22,617 bases of DNA from Phycisphaerales bacterium (GCA_003171235.1 PMYM01000096.1:1-22617), one strand, 5' to 3'; positions 6,958 to 14,998 are shown, counted from the first letter of the stretch. The notes: generated by a model not told the origin, from the sequence alone. Made by a program: numbers and translations.

Positions 6958-7068
6958 TCAGACTTGGCCCGCACAGCACTGTTGCCTCAACGCCTCTTCC
7001 AGCGTAATCACGCTATCGGCAGGAAGAACCCAGCCCCTTGGGCGGTCAGGCCACTGCCTCTGGTTCAT
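6958..7068 (-). CDS. Possible 36-aa small ORF
   Basis: An ATG at 7068 opens a 36-codon frame to a TGA at 6958-6960. The peptide starts MNQRQWPDRPRGWVLPADSV and continues with an amphipathic stretch (ITLEEALRQQ) and a Cys pair before the end. Its composition looks more protein-like than the surrounding frames. There is no clear Shine-Dalgarno sequence. It lies downstream of the kinase-associated membrane gene on the same strand. It could be a genuine small gene, the remnant of a larger one, or chance. Confidence 0.2.
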   Translation of the reverse strand: MNQRQWPDRPRGWVLPADSVITLEEALRQQCCAGQV

Positions 7069-7160
7069 TGCCCAGCCGTTACCACCAGCGGCGCGTGTTC
7101 ATCACAGGGAGGATCGAATAGCCCCCGAAGCTCAGTTTGCGTGAGAAGCCCTGCGGTAGC

Positions 7161-9122
7161 TCACCCTGCGCGGTCGGCGACTCCGCGGCGCTGGGCCAGC
7201 CTGGTCTTGGCCTCCAAAAGCTTCTTCTCGGCCGCCAGAACGGCGTCACCGTCCCCTACCCCCTGGTCGCGCTTCGCCTTGGCGATTCTATACTGCTCTT
7301 CGCGAAGCTGTACGACCTTCTCGAACATGCCCAGGATTTCGTCGCGCGAGACAGCCTTTTCGCCCTGCGCGTCCGCCAACTGAATCTTGGCGTCGAGAAG
7401 TTCGATCTCCGCCTCACAAACATCCTGGCGGCCCAAGAGGCCAAGCCTGTACTTCTCCTGGGCGAACTTACAATGCTCTTCCTGCAATTGAACGAGTTTC
7501 TCCATTTGAGGCAAAGCGTCGCCGACAAGGCGGTCCCGTGCCGTAGTTACCGCCGGCTGCGTGGCGGGCGCTACGGAGAGCACTGACTGTAGACCCTCGC
7601 CACGACTGGAGTACAGCGGTAATGGGGCGGATGATCTAATGAACGACAATAAGGCCAGAGTGATTATGATAATCGGTGGCGCCACAATTCCAAAGATGGC
7701 CAGCCCGCGACCCGTGAGGCGTTTGTTGGAGTTGGCGATTGACCCCAAGGCGGCTATTCCGCAAACAATGCCCGAAATCAGCACGGCGATTCCTGAAAGC
7801 ACGCCATGCCAACTCAGGTGTATCGCCGCGCGGCGCATCTCTCCGCTGATAGACCAATAGAGCCAGTCCACCACGCCGCCGATGACAAGGGCGGCGGGCA
7901 GGCCCAGGGCGCTGGCCAGTGCCAATTTCGACAGACGCGGGGTATTGAGGGACTGGCGGGATTGCTCCATCGTCGAACTGGGCGATTTCGTCTGCGCCAC
8001 ACCGGCAGCGAAGGCCGCGACAACATCTGGCCGGCTGAGTATCACCAGCGACCACACGCCAAAGATCAATCCAATCGGCCCGGAAAAACATGCCAGAATG
8101 CCGGCAGCCCTGGCCGAGCCGCGATGTCGCAGTTGCCTCATGTTTGAGGCGGCAAGGATCATGAAAACGGTGGCTGTCATGAACGCCAGACCCATGATGG
8201 GGGCCATTAACGGAAATGTCGGTTGGGTAGTCGGGCCTGACGGGCCAGATGTCACCCACATGATACCCGCTACAGCAAGAATCCCCAGGTAGACTGCACC
8301 AATTACCAGCAAGCCCATGGCCGGAACATTCACCGCCTGGCGGGCTTGCTCCAATTGCGGCGTCGACTCGATGCGGCCGGGTCTGGTATCCAATGAATAG
8401 AGCCGCTCGATGGGCAGTTTATAGGCCTTACGAATCCCCGTCCCGATGACAATGATCGCCCCCCCTACCGCTATCGCCGCAAACCGCCAGCCCATTAGCG
8501 AAACGCCGGTGATGCGGTACAGGACCAAATCGCCCAGAAAAGCATCAGCCGCGATCACTGCCGCTGCTATCGTCGACGCCAGAAAAACGCCCGGCCAGTA
8601 GATGACCCGCCGCCCGCCGCGTATACCCACCAGTGGCAGGAACAAAGTTCGCTTCCTGTCGTTCCATGTCAGGTTTGCACGCACGCCCGGGGCGTCGGCC
8701 GGCGCATCGCCCGGGGGCGCGGGAATCGGCCCAACGGGTCTCTTGGCGGCCCGCCAAGCCCGGCGGATGATGATGCTGTCAAGAATCCAACACACGATGA
8801 TTGTCACGAGCAGTGCAAGGCCTATCACGCTGGTTGCCGGCGTGAGTGTGCCATGGTCCGTAATCACCGGAGGCGGCAGCGACGCCTGGGCAATTTCGTC
8901 CATGACCGCGTACGTCGCCCAGAAGATCAGCCCATCCAGCACCAGCAGTGGGAACAGCAGCGCGTCAAAGAGCGCCAACCCCAGGCCGCAGAGCCGCCCT
9001 CCGGAGTGGCGAATCTGGGAAATGGCAACCACCCCGCAAATCGTCACTCCGATCGGCGCGGTTGCCGCAATAAGAATCAATGGCGAGAGAAGAAGGAGCA
9101 AGGGCGTGGTTGCGATGATCAT
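7161..9122 (-). CDS. Polytopic membrane protein, detached C-terminal part of a planctomycete kinase, with coiled-coil tail
   Basis: Predicted protein of 653 aa from the ATG at 9122, which lies 8 nt after the stop of the kinase; the frame is open back to 9179, overlapping the kinase, but neither start has a clear Shine-Dalgarno sequence. About eleven hydrophobic segments lie between residues 7 and 520. Motifs such as AISQIRHSGGRLCGLGLALFD, GGRRVIYWPGV and GPIGLIFGVWSLVILSRPDV are, from memory, typical of the membrane region that follows the kinase domain in single-chain planctomycete Ser/Thr kinases. Residues about 540-653 form two roughly 60-residue charged helical repeats (MEKLVQLQEEH / FEKVVQLREEQ) resembling TolC-type helical hairpins. 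The likely role is signal transduction at the inner membrane with the kinase, by translational coupling. The split is discussed in the findings. Confidence 0.8.
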   Translation of the reverse strand: MIIATTPLLLLLSPLILIAATAPIGVTICGVVAISQIRHSGGRLCGLGLALFDALLFPLLVLDGLIFWATYAVMDEIAQASLPPPVITDHGTLTPATSVIGLALLVTIIVCWILDSIIIRRAWRAAKRPVGPIPAPPGDAPADAPGVRANLTWNDRKRTLFLPLVGIRGGRRVIYWPGVFLASTIAAAVIAADAFLGDLVLYRITGVSLMGWRFAAIAVGGAIIVIGTGIRKAYKLPIERLYSLDTRPGRIESTPQLEQARQAVNVPAMGLLVIGAVYLGILAVAGIMWVTSGPSGPTTQPTFPLMAPIMGLAFMTATVFMILAASNMRQLRHRGSARAAGILACFSGPIGLIFGVWSLVILSRPDVVAAFAAGVAQTKSPSSTMEQSRQSLNTPRLSKLALASALGLPAALVIGGVVDWLYWSISGEMRRAAIHLSWHGVLSGIAVLISGIVCGIAALGSIANSNKRLTGRGLAIFGIVAPPIIIITLALLSFIRSSAPLPLYSSRGEGLQSVLSVAPATQPAVTTARDRLVGDALPQMEKLVQLQEEHCKFAQEKYRLGLLGRQDVCEAEIELLDAKIQLADAQGEKAVSRDEILGMFEKVVQLREEQYRIAKAKRDQGVGDGDAVLAAEKKLLEAKTRLAQRRGVADRAG

Positions 9123-9130
9123 GTGTGTTC

Positions 9131-10348
9131 TCAAGCGATGGTCAGTAGTAGTATCCCGATCAGCCCGATGCCGGCCCATACAGCCGCGATGATCGCCAGG
9201 CGCGAGAAACGCGGGGCAGCGACTGTGCCGATTGCACCAGCGAGCGGCGGTTCGGACCTCTTATCCGGCACCGCCGGGTTTTGGACGTCGGCAGGTGGCG
9301 TCGCCACAATCGTCTCCACCTCGGTGCGAACCTGGCTGACCTGTTGGTATCGGCGGGCGGGTTCTTTTTCCAGGGCGCGGAGGACCACCTCGTCCAGGCG
9401 CACGTCGATGAGCACCTTGCGGCTGGGAGGCTCGAAGGTTTCCCCCGGCCGGCCCTTGGGCAGTTCGCCCGTGAGCATCTGGTAGAAGACCACGCCCAGT
9501 GAGTAGATGTCGGCCCGGTGGTCAACCTCGCCGGGGCGGTCGATCTGCTCGGGGGCCATGTACTGCGGCGTGCCCATGACCTTTTCGCCGGCCTGCGTGA
9601 GACCAGGAGCCCCCCGGCTCCCGGCCTCGACGCCATTGTCGTTCTGCACAGGTTGCAAACCTGTGCCACCCACGCCTGTGCTGCCACCGACCAGTTTGGC
9701 CAGGCCGAAGTCGGCGATCTTCACCTGTCCGGCGCGGTTGAGCAGTATGTTCTCGGGCTTGATGTCGCGATGGACTATGCCCCGGTCGTGGGCGTACTGC
9801 AGGGCGTCGCAGATCTGCGGCACGATGGCCAGGGCTTCCTTGGGGCTGGTGGTTCGACTGCGCTCACCGCCGGCGCTGAGCAGTTGCCGCAGGCTCAGGC
9901 CGTCAACGTATTCCATCAGGAAGAAGTACAACCCGCCGCGCTGACCGAAGTCGTAAATCGTGACGATGTTGGGATGGCCCAGTTTGGCCATCGCCTGGGC
10001 CTCGCGGGCGAAGCGCTGGGCGAAGGCAGGCTCGCGGCCGATCTCCGGCGGCAGAATCTTCAGCGCCACCAGGCGGTCCAGCTTGTTCTGCCGGGCCTTG
10101 TACACCGCGCCCATGCCCCCCCTGCCGATCAACTCCAGGATGTCCAGTTCGGGGAACAGCGGGGCCAATTGTTCCACCGCCGGCGGGGCCCACTTGGGGC
10201 GGGCCTGGGCCTGGTCGGAATAACCCACCGTGTTGCTTTCCAGCCCGCACGCCAGCAGGCAGGCTGGGCACAGCCCCCCCGGACTGCCCGGCGGCAGTGG
10301 CTTGGAGCATCGCGGACATCGGTTTTCTTGTGGCGTATGTTCGGGCAA
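9131..10348 (-). CDS. Membrane-tethered Ser/Thr protein kinase with N-terminal zinc ribbon
   Basis: Predicted protein of 405 aa, reading from a TTG codon at 10348 preceded by AGGACA. Residues 11-30 form a CPRC...CPAC zinc ribbon. The Hanks-type kinase domain spans about 68-335: G-loop GRGGMGAVYKA (75-85), Lys97 in VALKIL, catalytic HRDIKPEN with Asp195, DFGLAK (213-218) and GTPQYMAPEQ (259-268). All key catalytic residues are present, so it should be active. A basic linker leads to one C-terminal transmembrane segment (LAIIAAVWAGIGLIGILLL, about 384-402), after which the frame stops. Relatives continue with a multi-pass region, found here as the next gene. Residues about 221-252 of the activation loop carry repeat-derived sequence. 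The sigma factor lies 154 nt upstream on the same strand, a common pairing in this phylum. Confidence 0.93.
   Translation of the reverse strand: MPEHTPQENRCPRCSKPLPPGSPGGLCPACLLACGLESNTVGYSDQAQARPKWAPPAVEQLAPLFPELDILELIGRGGMGAVYKARQNKLDRLVALKILPPEIGREPAFAQRFAREAQAMAKLGHPNIVTIYDFGQRGGLYFFLMEYVDGLSLRQLLSAGGERSRTTSPKEALAIVPQICDALQYAHDRGIVHRDIKPENILLNRAGQVKIADFGLAKLVGGSTGVGGTGLQPVQNDNGVEAGSRGAPGLTQAGEKVMGTPQYMAPEQIDRPGEVDHRADIYSLGVVFYQMLTGELPKGRPGETFEPPSRKVLIDVRLDEVVLRALEKEPARRYQQVSQVRTEVETIVATPPADVQNPAVPDKRSEPPLAGAIGTVAAPRFSRLAIIAAVWAGIGLIGILLLTIA
9605..9666. repeat. Palindromic repeats inserted in the kinase activation loop
   Basis: GCACAGGTT (9646-9654) and AACCTGTGC (9658-9666) form a perfect 9-bp stem around a 3-nt loop. 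A second short palindrome, GGAGCC/GGCTCC with a C-run loop, lies close by at 9606-9621. Read in the kinase frame they encode GTGLQPVQ and GSRGAPG. Both resemble short palindromes that I recall as dispersed in planctomycete genomes; copy number cannot be checked from this window alone. Confidence 0.55.
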
Positions 10349-10431
10349 AGTGTCCTGCCTTTCGTTTGCGTTCGCGGGTTCTCACCCTTATCAGACGCAA
10401 ACGCGGCGGATTGTTACAGGCAATTTCGTGG

Positions 10432-10450
10432 CATGGGCGTCTCGCCCATG
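10432..10450. repeat. Short palindrome between kinase and sigma factor genes
   Basis: CATGGGCG and CGCCCATG form a perfect 8-bp stem around TCT at 10432-10450, in the 154-nt gap between the sigma factor stop and the kinase start. There is no T-run, so it is not a standard terminator. The sequence resembles the dispersed GGCATGGGCGTCTCGCCCAT-type repeat that I recall from planctomycete genomes. It could tune expression between the two genes. Confidence 0.55.
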
Positions 10451-10502
10451 TCCGGCGACCATGATGAGTAGACTATCCGCGGCAGTGCGGCCACGCCGGA
10501 AC

Positions 10503-11249
10503 TTACAGGCAGTCCAGTAGATATGCGATTTCCTCCTCGACCTCGCCGGGCGAGCCCACCGTCTGGGCAATCTCCGCCCGCAACAACTCCCGGTAACGGC
10601 GGCGCAGGCGATGCACAGCCACTCGGACCGCCCCCTCGGTCATTTTCAGTTCCCGGGCCAGGCCGGCATAGTTGACGGCCCCGGCGCCCCCGGCCAGGCA
10701 ACACTCGATGGCCTGGTACAGGTCGGCCTTGCCTTGCCGGCCATACTCCCCTCTTAGCCGCGCGACCACCTGGTCCAGCACCGTCAAGGCCCAACGGCGG
10801 TCAAAGAGACGATCGGGTGTCATGTTGTCGGCCGGCTCGAGGGCGTAGCGGGCCTCGGCGTCCAGGGCGTCCAGGGCCACCACCGGGAGGCCGCCGCCGC
10901 GCTTCCGCGCGCGGGCCTTGTCGCGCTCCTTGGACAGAAAGTGCTTCATCGCCGCCAGCAGGAACGAGCGAAACCGCCCCTTGGAGCGATCCACCTGGGA
11001 GAGGTACTTCTTCTCCAGCAGAGCCCGGAAGAATTCCTGCACCAGGTCCTCGGCCTGGGCGGGCCCTTCCCCCTGCCGGCGCACGAAGGCATACAGGGGA
11101 AACCAGTACGCCTGGGCCAGTTCCTCCAGCGCCCGCCGCGTGCCGCTGGCGGCACGGTCGCCGCCGGCCGCCAGGACAATGCTCCATCGCGTGGCTGCAA
11201 ACCGCGCGCCGCTGGTATGAAAGGAAGATGTCCGCCCGCCAGATGCCAC
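10503..11249 (-). CDS. ECF-type RNA polymerase sigma factor (planctomycete family)
   Basis: Predicted protein of 248 aa from the GTG at 11249, which has AAAGG five nt upstream; the frame stays open to 11645 but that extension is low-complexity Pro/Arg/Gly sequence with no conservation expected. The start places the typical FAATRWSIVLAA near residue 20. Region 2 spans about 40-112 (LEELAQAYWFPLYAFVRRQG, EDLVQEFFRALLEK, FRSFLLAAMKHFLSKERDKA) and a helix-turn-helix region 4 spans about 175-228 (YAGLARELKMTEGAVRVAVHRLRRRYRELLR). The C-terminus ends EIAYLLDCL, as in the sigma/kinase-associated family of Planctomycetota. It directs RNA polymerase to a specific gene set, not identified here. The VPY-protein operon is divergent from it and a conceivable target. 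Confidence 0.92.
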   Translation of the reverse strand: MASGGRTSSFHTSGARFAATRWSIVLAAGGDRAASGTRRALEELAQAYWFPLYAFVRRQGEGPAQAEDLVQEFFRALLEKKYLSQVDRSKGRFRSFLLAAMKHFLSKERDKARARKRGGGLPVVALDALDAEARYALEPADNMTPDRLFDRRWALTVLDQVVARLRGEYGRQGKADLYQAIECCLAGGAGAVNYAGLARELKMTEGAVRVAVHRLRRRYRELLRAEIAQTVGSPGEVEEEIAYLLDCL

Positions 11250-11281
11250 GCCGACCTTTATACCACCGGGCCTAGGCCGCT

Positions 11282-11434
11282 TCAACGTCCGCCCGCCGGC
11301 CGGTTGGAGGTCAATGGACGGTGGGCAACGTCCAGGCACTGGAGTTGGCCCTTGCCCGTTCGGCAGTAAAGCCGGCCGTCCACCAGCGTTGGCGGGAGGG
11401 GGTCTTCCTCCAGGTCTTGCGTGCGCGCCCGGGC
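11282..11434 (-). pseudogene. Remnant of a PQQ-like beta-propeller C-terminus
   Basis: On the minus strand, in a frame different from the sigma factor, about 50 codons from just after a TGA (near 11437) to a TGA at 11282-11284 read ARTQDLEEDPLPPTLVDGRL followed by YCRTGKGQLQCLDV. The pattern PTLVDGRLYCRT-GKGQLQCLDV is the usual last blade of PQQ-like beta-propeller proteins of this phylum (from memory). There is no start, no upstream blades and no complete domain, so this is read as a decayed fragment. A short chance resemblance is the alternative. Confidence 0.45.
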
Positions 11435-11516
11435 CGATCATTCCGGATGTGCCGCAGAAACGACGCCTCGCGCCGGCGGCTGCTCTTTGATGTTCCGCGC
11501 TCAGTCGCCCGCTGTT

Positions 11517-11536
11517 CACACCCGAGGGCGGGTGTG
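11517..11536. repeat. Short palindrome upstream of the VPY operon
   Basis: CACACCCG at 11517-11524 and CGGGTGTG at 11529-11536 form an 8-bp perfect stem with a 4-nt loop, in the divergent region between the sigma factor and the first large gene. It resembles the GGCACACCCGCCCTCGGGTG-type repeat I recall as dispersed in planctomycete genomes. It lies about 20 nt upstream of a possible promoter, so an operator role is also conceivable. Confidence 0.5.
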
Positions 11537-11554
11537 CCACAACGACTACTGTCT

Positions 11555-11582
11555 TTTTCAACGGGCGGCTAAGCGATAGAAT
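11555..11582 (+). promoter_or_regulatory. Possible promoter of the VPY-protein operon
   Basis: TTTTCA (11555-11560, 4 of 6 to consensus) and TAGAAT (11577-11582, 5 of 6) are separated by 16 nt. Transcription would start near 11589, leaving a leader of about 80 nt before the ATG at 11668. It is the best sigma70-like pair in the divergent intergenic region. The neighbouring ECF sigma could use a different, unrecognised promoter. Confidence 0.27.
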
Positions 11583-11667
11583 CCACTTCGCCGGGAACCC
11601 AATGGCCTTTGCCTCGTCTAACAGATCGAAGTCTGGGCGCGACAACTTCTATAATGGAGATTCGACC

Positions 11668-14600
11668 ATGGCATGCCGCTGGCCCGCCACCCTCGTACTG
11701 GCTTTGATTGCAGCCGCCCTTGTCGCCGCCGCGCCGGCCGTCGCACAGACGCCCAGCACGGCCAAATCGCCGGACAAGATTTACGTCCCCTACGAGAACC
11801 TCAAGCCGGTCTTCGAGAGCGAGCGGCAGGGCGTCTTTCTGCCCTTCGTCGAATTCCAGCGGCTCTGGCGGATCGCCGAGGGCTCGCCGGCCGGCGTGGG
11901 CGCCGCCCCGGTGCCCTACCTCATCTCCAGTGCGCGCTTCGCCGGCAAGGTCGGCACGGAGTTGGCCACGGTTGACCTTCGCCTGACGGTGGACATCCTG
12001 GCCGACGGCTGGGTGCAGGTCCCCATCGGGCTGGGCGAGGTGGCGGTGGAAAGCGTGGCCTTCGTGGGGGAGGACGGCAAGCCGGCGGCCTCGCAGCCGG
12101 CCGGCGCCGGCCCCCTGCTGCGCGTGCAGGACGGCCAGTATTTCCTGCTGGCCAGGGGGAAGGGCCGCCACATCCTCAAGGTGGATTTCGTCCGCCAGCT
12201 TGTCACCAAGCCCGGCCTGAACGTGCTGTCCTTCCGCATTCCATCCTCCGCCATCAGCACCCTGGAACTGCTGATCCCCGAGGAGAACATGAAGGTGGAT
12301 GTAAAGCCCATGCTGGCGGCCACCACCAGCCAGGTCGCCGCCGACGGCAAGCCGGCCACGAAGTTGCAGGCGTTCCTGGGTTCGGCCGAGGCTGTGGAAC
12401 TTTCCTGGCAGCCGCGGACGCAGGCGGCGACCGAGCTGGAGCCGGTGGTCATCGAGGACCAGCTCCAGCACATCGCCGTCTCCGAGGCCCTGGTCAATTA
12501 CGACGTGACCTTCAACTATGACATCCGCCGCCGCGGCATTGACAGCCTGGACATACAGTTGCCGGGGGATTTTCGCGTCACGGCCGTCGAGGGCGCCAAC
12601 ATCAGCAAGTGGGATATCGTCGCCGCCCCGGACAAGACCGGCCCGGCGCAACTGGCCGTCAAGCTCTTCTCCCAGATCAAGGACAAGTACACCCTGACCG
12701 TGAGAATGGAGAGATTCCTGCAGGAGGCCTCGCTGCAGTTGCCGCTGGTGCCGGTGCTGACGCGGCAGGCGGCGCAGCGGACGGGCATCATCGCCATCTC
12801 CCACACCGCGCGGCGGTCGGTGGAGGTGCGCGACGCCCGGAACCTTGCACGCGTCGATACCGGCAAGCTGCCTGAGTCCCTCCGCAACCAGCCGGGCGTC
12901 ACCGCCCACCGCTTCATCAGTTCCGACTACGGCGCCACGCTGGTCATCGACACGGTCCTGCCGCGAATCTCGCTGAACCAGGTCACCGCCCTGGCCGTTG
13001 AAAGCGACCGGCTGGCGCTGCAGATGAACCTTAACTATTCCATCGAGCGCGCCGGCGTCTTCCAGCTTTCCATTGCCCTGCCCGAGCCCTGGGAAGTGCT
13101 CTCGGTCGGGCCTAAGGAGGTCGTGGACGATCACCAGTTCACCGGCCAGGGGCCGACCCGGCGGCTGAACGTGCTGCTCAAAAAAGAAGTGCTGGGCACG
13201 CTGGATCTTCAGATAAGTGCCCGCCGGCCCCGCAGCGCCCCCGACGCCGAGGTAGATTTCGACCTGCCGCTGGCCGACCCGACAAATCTGCATCTATACC
13301 GCGGGCAGGTCGTCGTGCACCTGGCCGATCAGTTTCGGGCCGACGTGATCTCCGCCGACCAACTCCAGCCCCTGGCCCTGGACCGGGCAACGGCCCTCGC
13401 CAATTTCAGCGCCGCCGCGCCCGCCATGGCCTATGAGTTCCGCCAGATCGACCCGGGCAAGCCGGCCGGCTTGAAGCTCCGCATAGCCGTGAAGCCCGCC
13501 CAGGTCTCGGCCGTGGTCCACCGCCTGGTCAACATCCAGCCTGGGGCGATGGAACAGGAGGCCCTGATCCGCTATCGCATCCTGTATGCCCCCGTGGACA
13601 CCTTCTACATCCGCCTGCCGGCCACGCTGGCCGAGGCCAACCCGCAGATCTCCGGGGCGGACATCAAGGAAAAGCCGCGCCTTCCCCAGCCCCCCGATAG
13701 CGAGACGACCAGCCAAAGCGCCACCCGGCCCAGCGCCTCGGCCTCGGCCCCGGGCGGGCAGGATGCCTTCTACAAGGTCGTGCTGCAATCGCCGGTGATG
13801 GGCAGCTACGATCTGCACGTGACGGTCCGCCAGGCCTTCCAGGCCGGCGAAGCTGGAACGCCCGCCGCCGTGACGGTGGAGCCGATTCTGGCGGCCGGAA
13901 AGCTCACCGACCAGTCCGGAACGATCGCGGTGGCCAAGAGCGACACCCTGGCCATCGGCGAACCGACAAAGTTGGAGAATCTTATTCCGGCTGATCCCGG
14001 TTCGGCCGCCGACCTGCCCTACGAGCCCTACCGACAGCGGGCCAGCCTGGCCTACAAGTACAACGCTCCCCCGTTCGCACTGGTCCTGCCGGTAGTGATC
14101 CAGAAAGAGGCGGCGGTGTTCACCACGATCGCCTCGGCCGCCATTGTCGAGCAGGTGCTTGGGCGCGACGGCACACTTAATGGCCGGGTCACCTACCTGC
14201 TGGCCACCAGCAAGGGCGACCGCCTGCCCATCAAGCTGCCGCCCAACGCCAAGCTGTACGCCGTGACGCTCAACGGGGCCGAGGCCCCGGTCGAGGCCGG
14301 GGCCGCCCCCGACCTGCGAATCGTCCGCCTGCCGCCTTCGGCCGGGCAGGTCAGCAAAGTTGTGCTGGAGATTTCATACGGCCTGGACAAGGCCGCCGCC
14401 GGCGCGATGTCCGTTCCCGAAGTGCCCGGCGATATCCCGGTGCAGCAGACGCTCTGGCGGCTATGGCTGCCTCAGGACAGTTACCTGCTGGCCCACGATC
14501 GCAACTTCGTGACCCTGCCGTCCTACCAGGCCGACAACCTGCTCAGGACGCTGGGCGTGGGCCAGCCGGCCGCCGTGGTATTCAAACTCAACCCGCAGGG

Positions 14601-14994
14601 GCAGGCCTGGGACTTCTCCCGCCAGGGCCCGCCCGGAAAACTCTGGACCTGGCAGGCCAACAAGGACTGGTTCAGCGTCTCCATCTGGATCGTGGCAATC
14701 CTGGTCGGCGCGGCCATGCTTATGCTCAGCGGGCTGGCCAGGTCGGTGATCGTGCTGGGCATGCTGCTGGCAGGGGCCATTGTTCACCTGGTAGCGCCGC
14801 TGCTGGCGAGCCAGGTGGCCCGCACGGCCGTGCTGCCGGCCGTCCTGGTCGGCGGCTTATGGCTGGCGCAGTGGGTATTCATTCGTCTTCCCAGGTGGGT
14901 CCGCACGCTGCCGCCCCCAATCCAACCCGCGCCGGCAAAGCCCTCGGGGCCGGGATCAGGCGCTTCCAACCAGGCCGGACGGGCCAAGGAGTAA
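11668..14994 (+). CDS. Large VPY-motif envelope protein, module 1
   Basis: Predicted protein of 1108 aa. The ATG at 11668 has GGAGA seven nt upstream and gives a clean signal peptide (residues 1-26, cleavage after AVA before Gln27); the upstream ATG at 11602 is less likely. Right after the signal comes KIYVPYENLKPVF with VPY at 40-42 and then GVFLPFVEFQRLWR, a motif pair that I recall from large uncharacterised planctomycete proteins. The long middle is beta-rich and without cysteine-rich or catalytic motifs. Three transmembrane segments lie at about 1003-1023, 1026-1047 and 1053-1073, then a basic end (RLPRWVR) and a Pro/Gly tail. The topology puts the ectodomain outside the cytoplasm. It shares its plan with both halves of the next gene, which starts 4 nt downstream. 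Confidence 0.88.
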   Translation: MACRWPATLVLALIAAALVAAAPAVAQTPSTAKSPDKIYVPYENLKPVFESERQGVFLPFVEFQRLWRIAEGSPAGVGAAPVPYLISSARFAGKVGTELATVDLRLTVDILADGWVQVPIGLGEVAVESVAFVGEDGKPAASQPAGAGPLLRVQDGQYFLLARGKGRHILKVDFVRQLVTKPGLNVLSFRIPSSAISTLELLIPEENMKVDVKPMLAATTSQVAADGKPATKLQAFLGSAEAVELSWQPRTQAATELEPVVIEDQLQHIAVSEALVNYDVTFNYDIRRRGIDSLDIQLPGDFRVTAVEGANISKWDIVAAPDKTGPAQLAVKLFSQIKDKYTLTVRMERFLQEASLQLPLVPVLTRQAAQRTGIIAISHTARRSVEVRDARNLARVDTGKLPESLRNQPGVTAHRFISSDYGATLVIDTVLPRISLNQVTALAVESDRLALQMNLNYSIERAGVFQLSIALPEPWEVLSVGPKEVVDDHQFTGQGPTRRLNVLLKKEVLGTLDLQISARRPRSAPDAEVDFDLPLADPTNLHLYRGQVVVHLADQFRADVISADQLQPLALDRATALANFSAAAPAMAYEFRQIDPGKPAGLKLRIAVKPAQVSAVVHRLVNIQPGAMEQEALIRYRILYAPVDTFYIRLPATLAEANPQISGADIKEKPRLPQPPDSETTSQSATRPSASASAPGGQDAFYKVVLQSPVMGSYDLHVTVRQAFQAGEAGTPAAVTVEPILAAGKLTDQSGTIAVAKSDTLAIGEPTKLENLIPADPGSAADLPYEPYRQRASLAYKYNAPPFALVLPVVIQKEAAVFTTIASAAIVEQVLGRDGTLNGRVTYLLATSKGDRLPIKLPPNAKLYAVTLNGAEAPVEAGAAPDLRIVRLPPSAGQVSKVVLEISYGLDKAAAGAMSVPEVPGDIPVQQTLWRLWLPQDSYLLAHDRNFVTLPSYQADNLLRTLGVGQPAAVVFKLNPQGQAWDFSRQGPPGKLWTWQANKDWFSVSIWIVAILVGAAMLMLSGLARSVIVLGMLLAGAIVHLVAPLLASQVARTAVLPAVLVGGLWLAQWVFIRLPRWVRTLPPPIQPAPAKPSGPGSGASNQAGRAKE

Positions 14995-14998
14995 TGCC

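Larger units (their letters stand above)
6449..7160. other. 712-nt stretch without a convincing gene; structured DNA
   Basis: No frame here shows a recognisable domain, good Shine-Dalgarno context and plausible composition together. Long open frames on both strands (for example 6553-7383 plus and 6540-6890 minus) are low-complexity Ala/Arg/Ser/Pro translations with no family resemblance. What the stretch does hold is a 162-bp imperfect inverted repeat (6623-6784), a series of GC-rich hairpins (6801-6874) and a 36-codon minus-strand frame (6958-7068). Ordinary promoter sequences for the 181-aa gene should lie near 6450-6560; TTGTCA (minus strand, 6558-6553) is visible but without a convincing partner -10 box. 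Confidence 0.6.

Noticed and set aside
6553..7383. 276-codon plus-strand open frame over the noncoding stretch
   Set aside because: The translation is low-complexity with no recognisable domain, no ribosome site, and it runs over the inverted repeat and into the well-supported membrane gene on the other strand.
11250..11645. N-terminal extension of the sigma factor to the ATG at 11645
   Set aside because: The extra 132 residues are Pro/Arg/Gly-rich, overlap the propeller remnant in another frame, and are not typical of the family; the GTG at 11249 has a ribosome site.
11650..11655. Perfect TATAAT just upstream of the first large gene
   Set aside because: Transcription from it would start within a few nt of the ATG and remove the Shine-Dalgarno sequence; no -35 box lies at the right distance.
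11569..13293. 574-codon minus-strand open frame opposite the first large gene
   Set aside because: It is antisense to a gene with signal peptide, ribosome site and paralogs; its His/Gly/Arg/Leu-rich translation is the usual shadow of GC-rich coding DNA.
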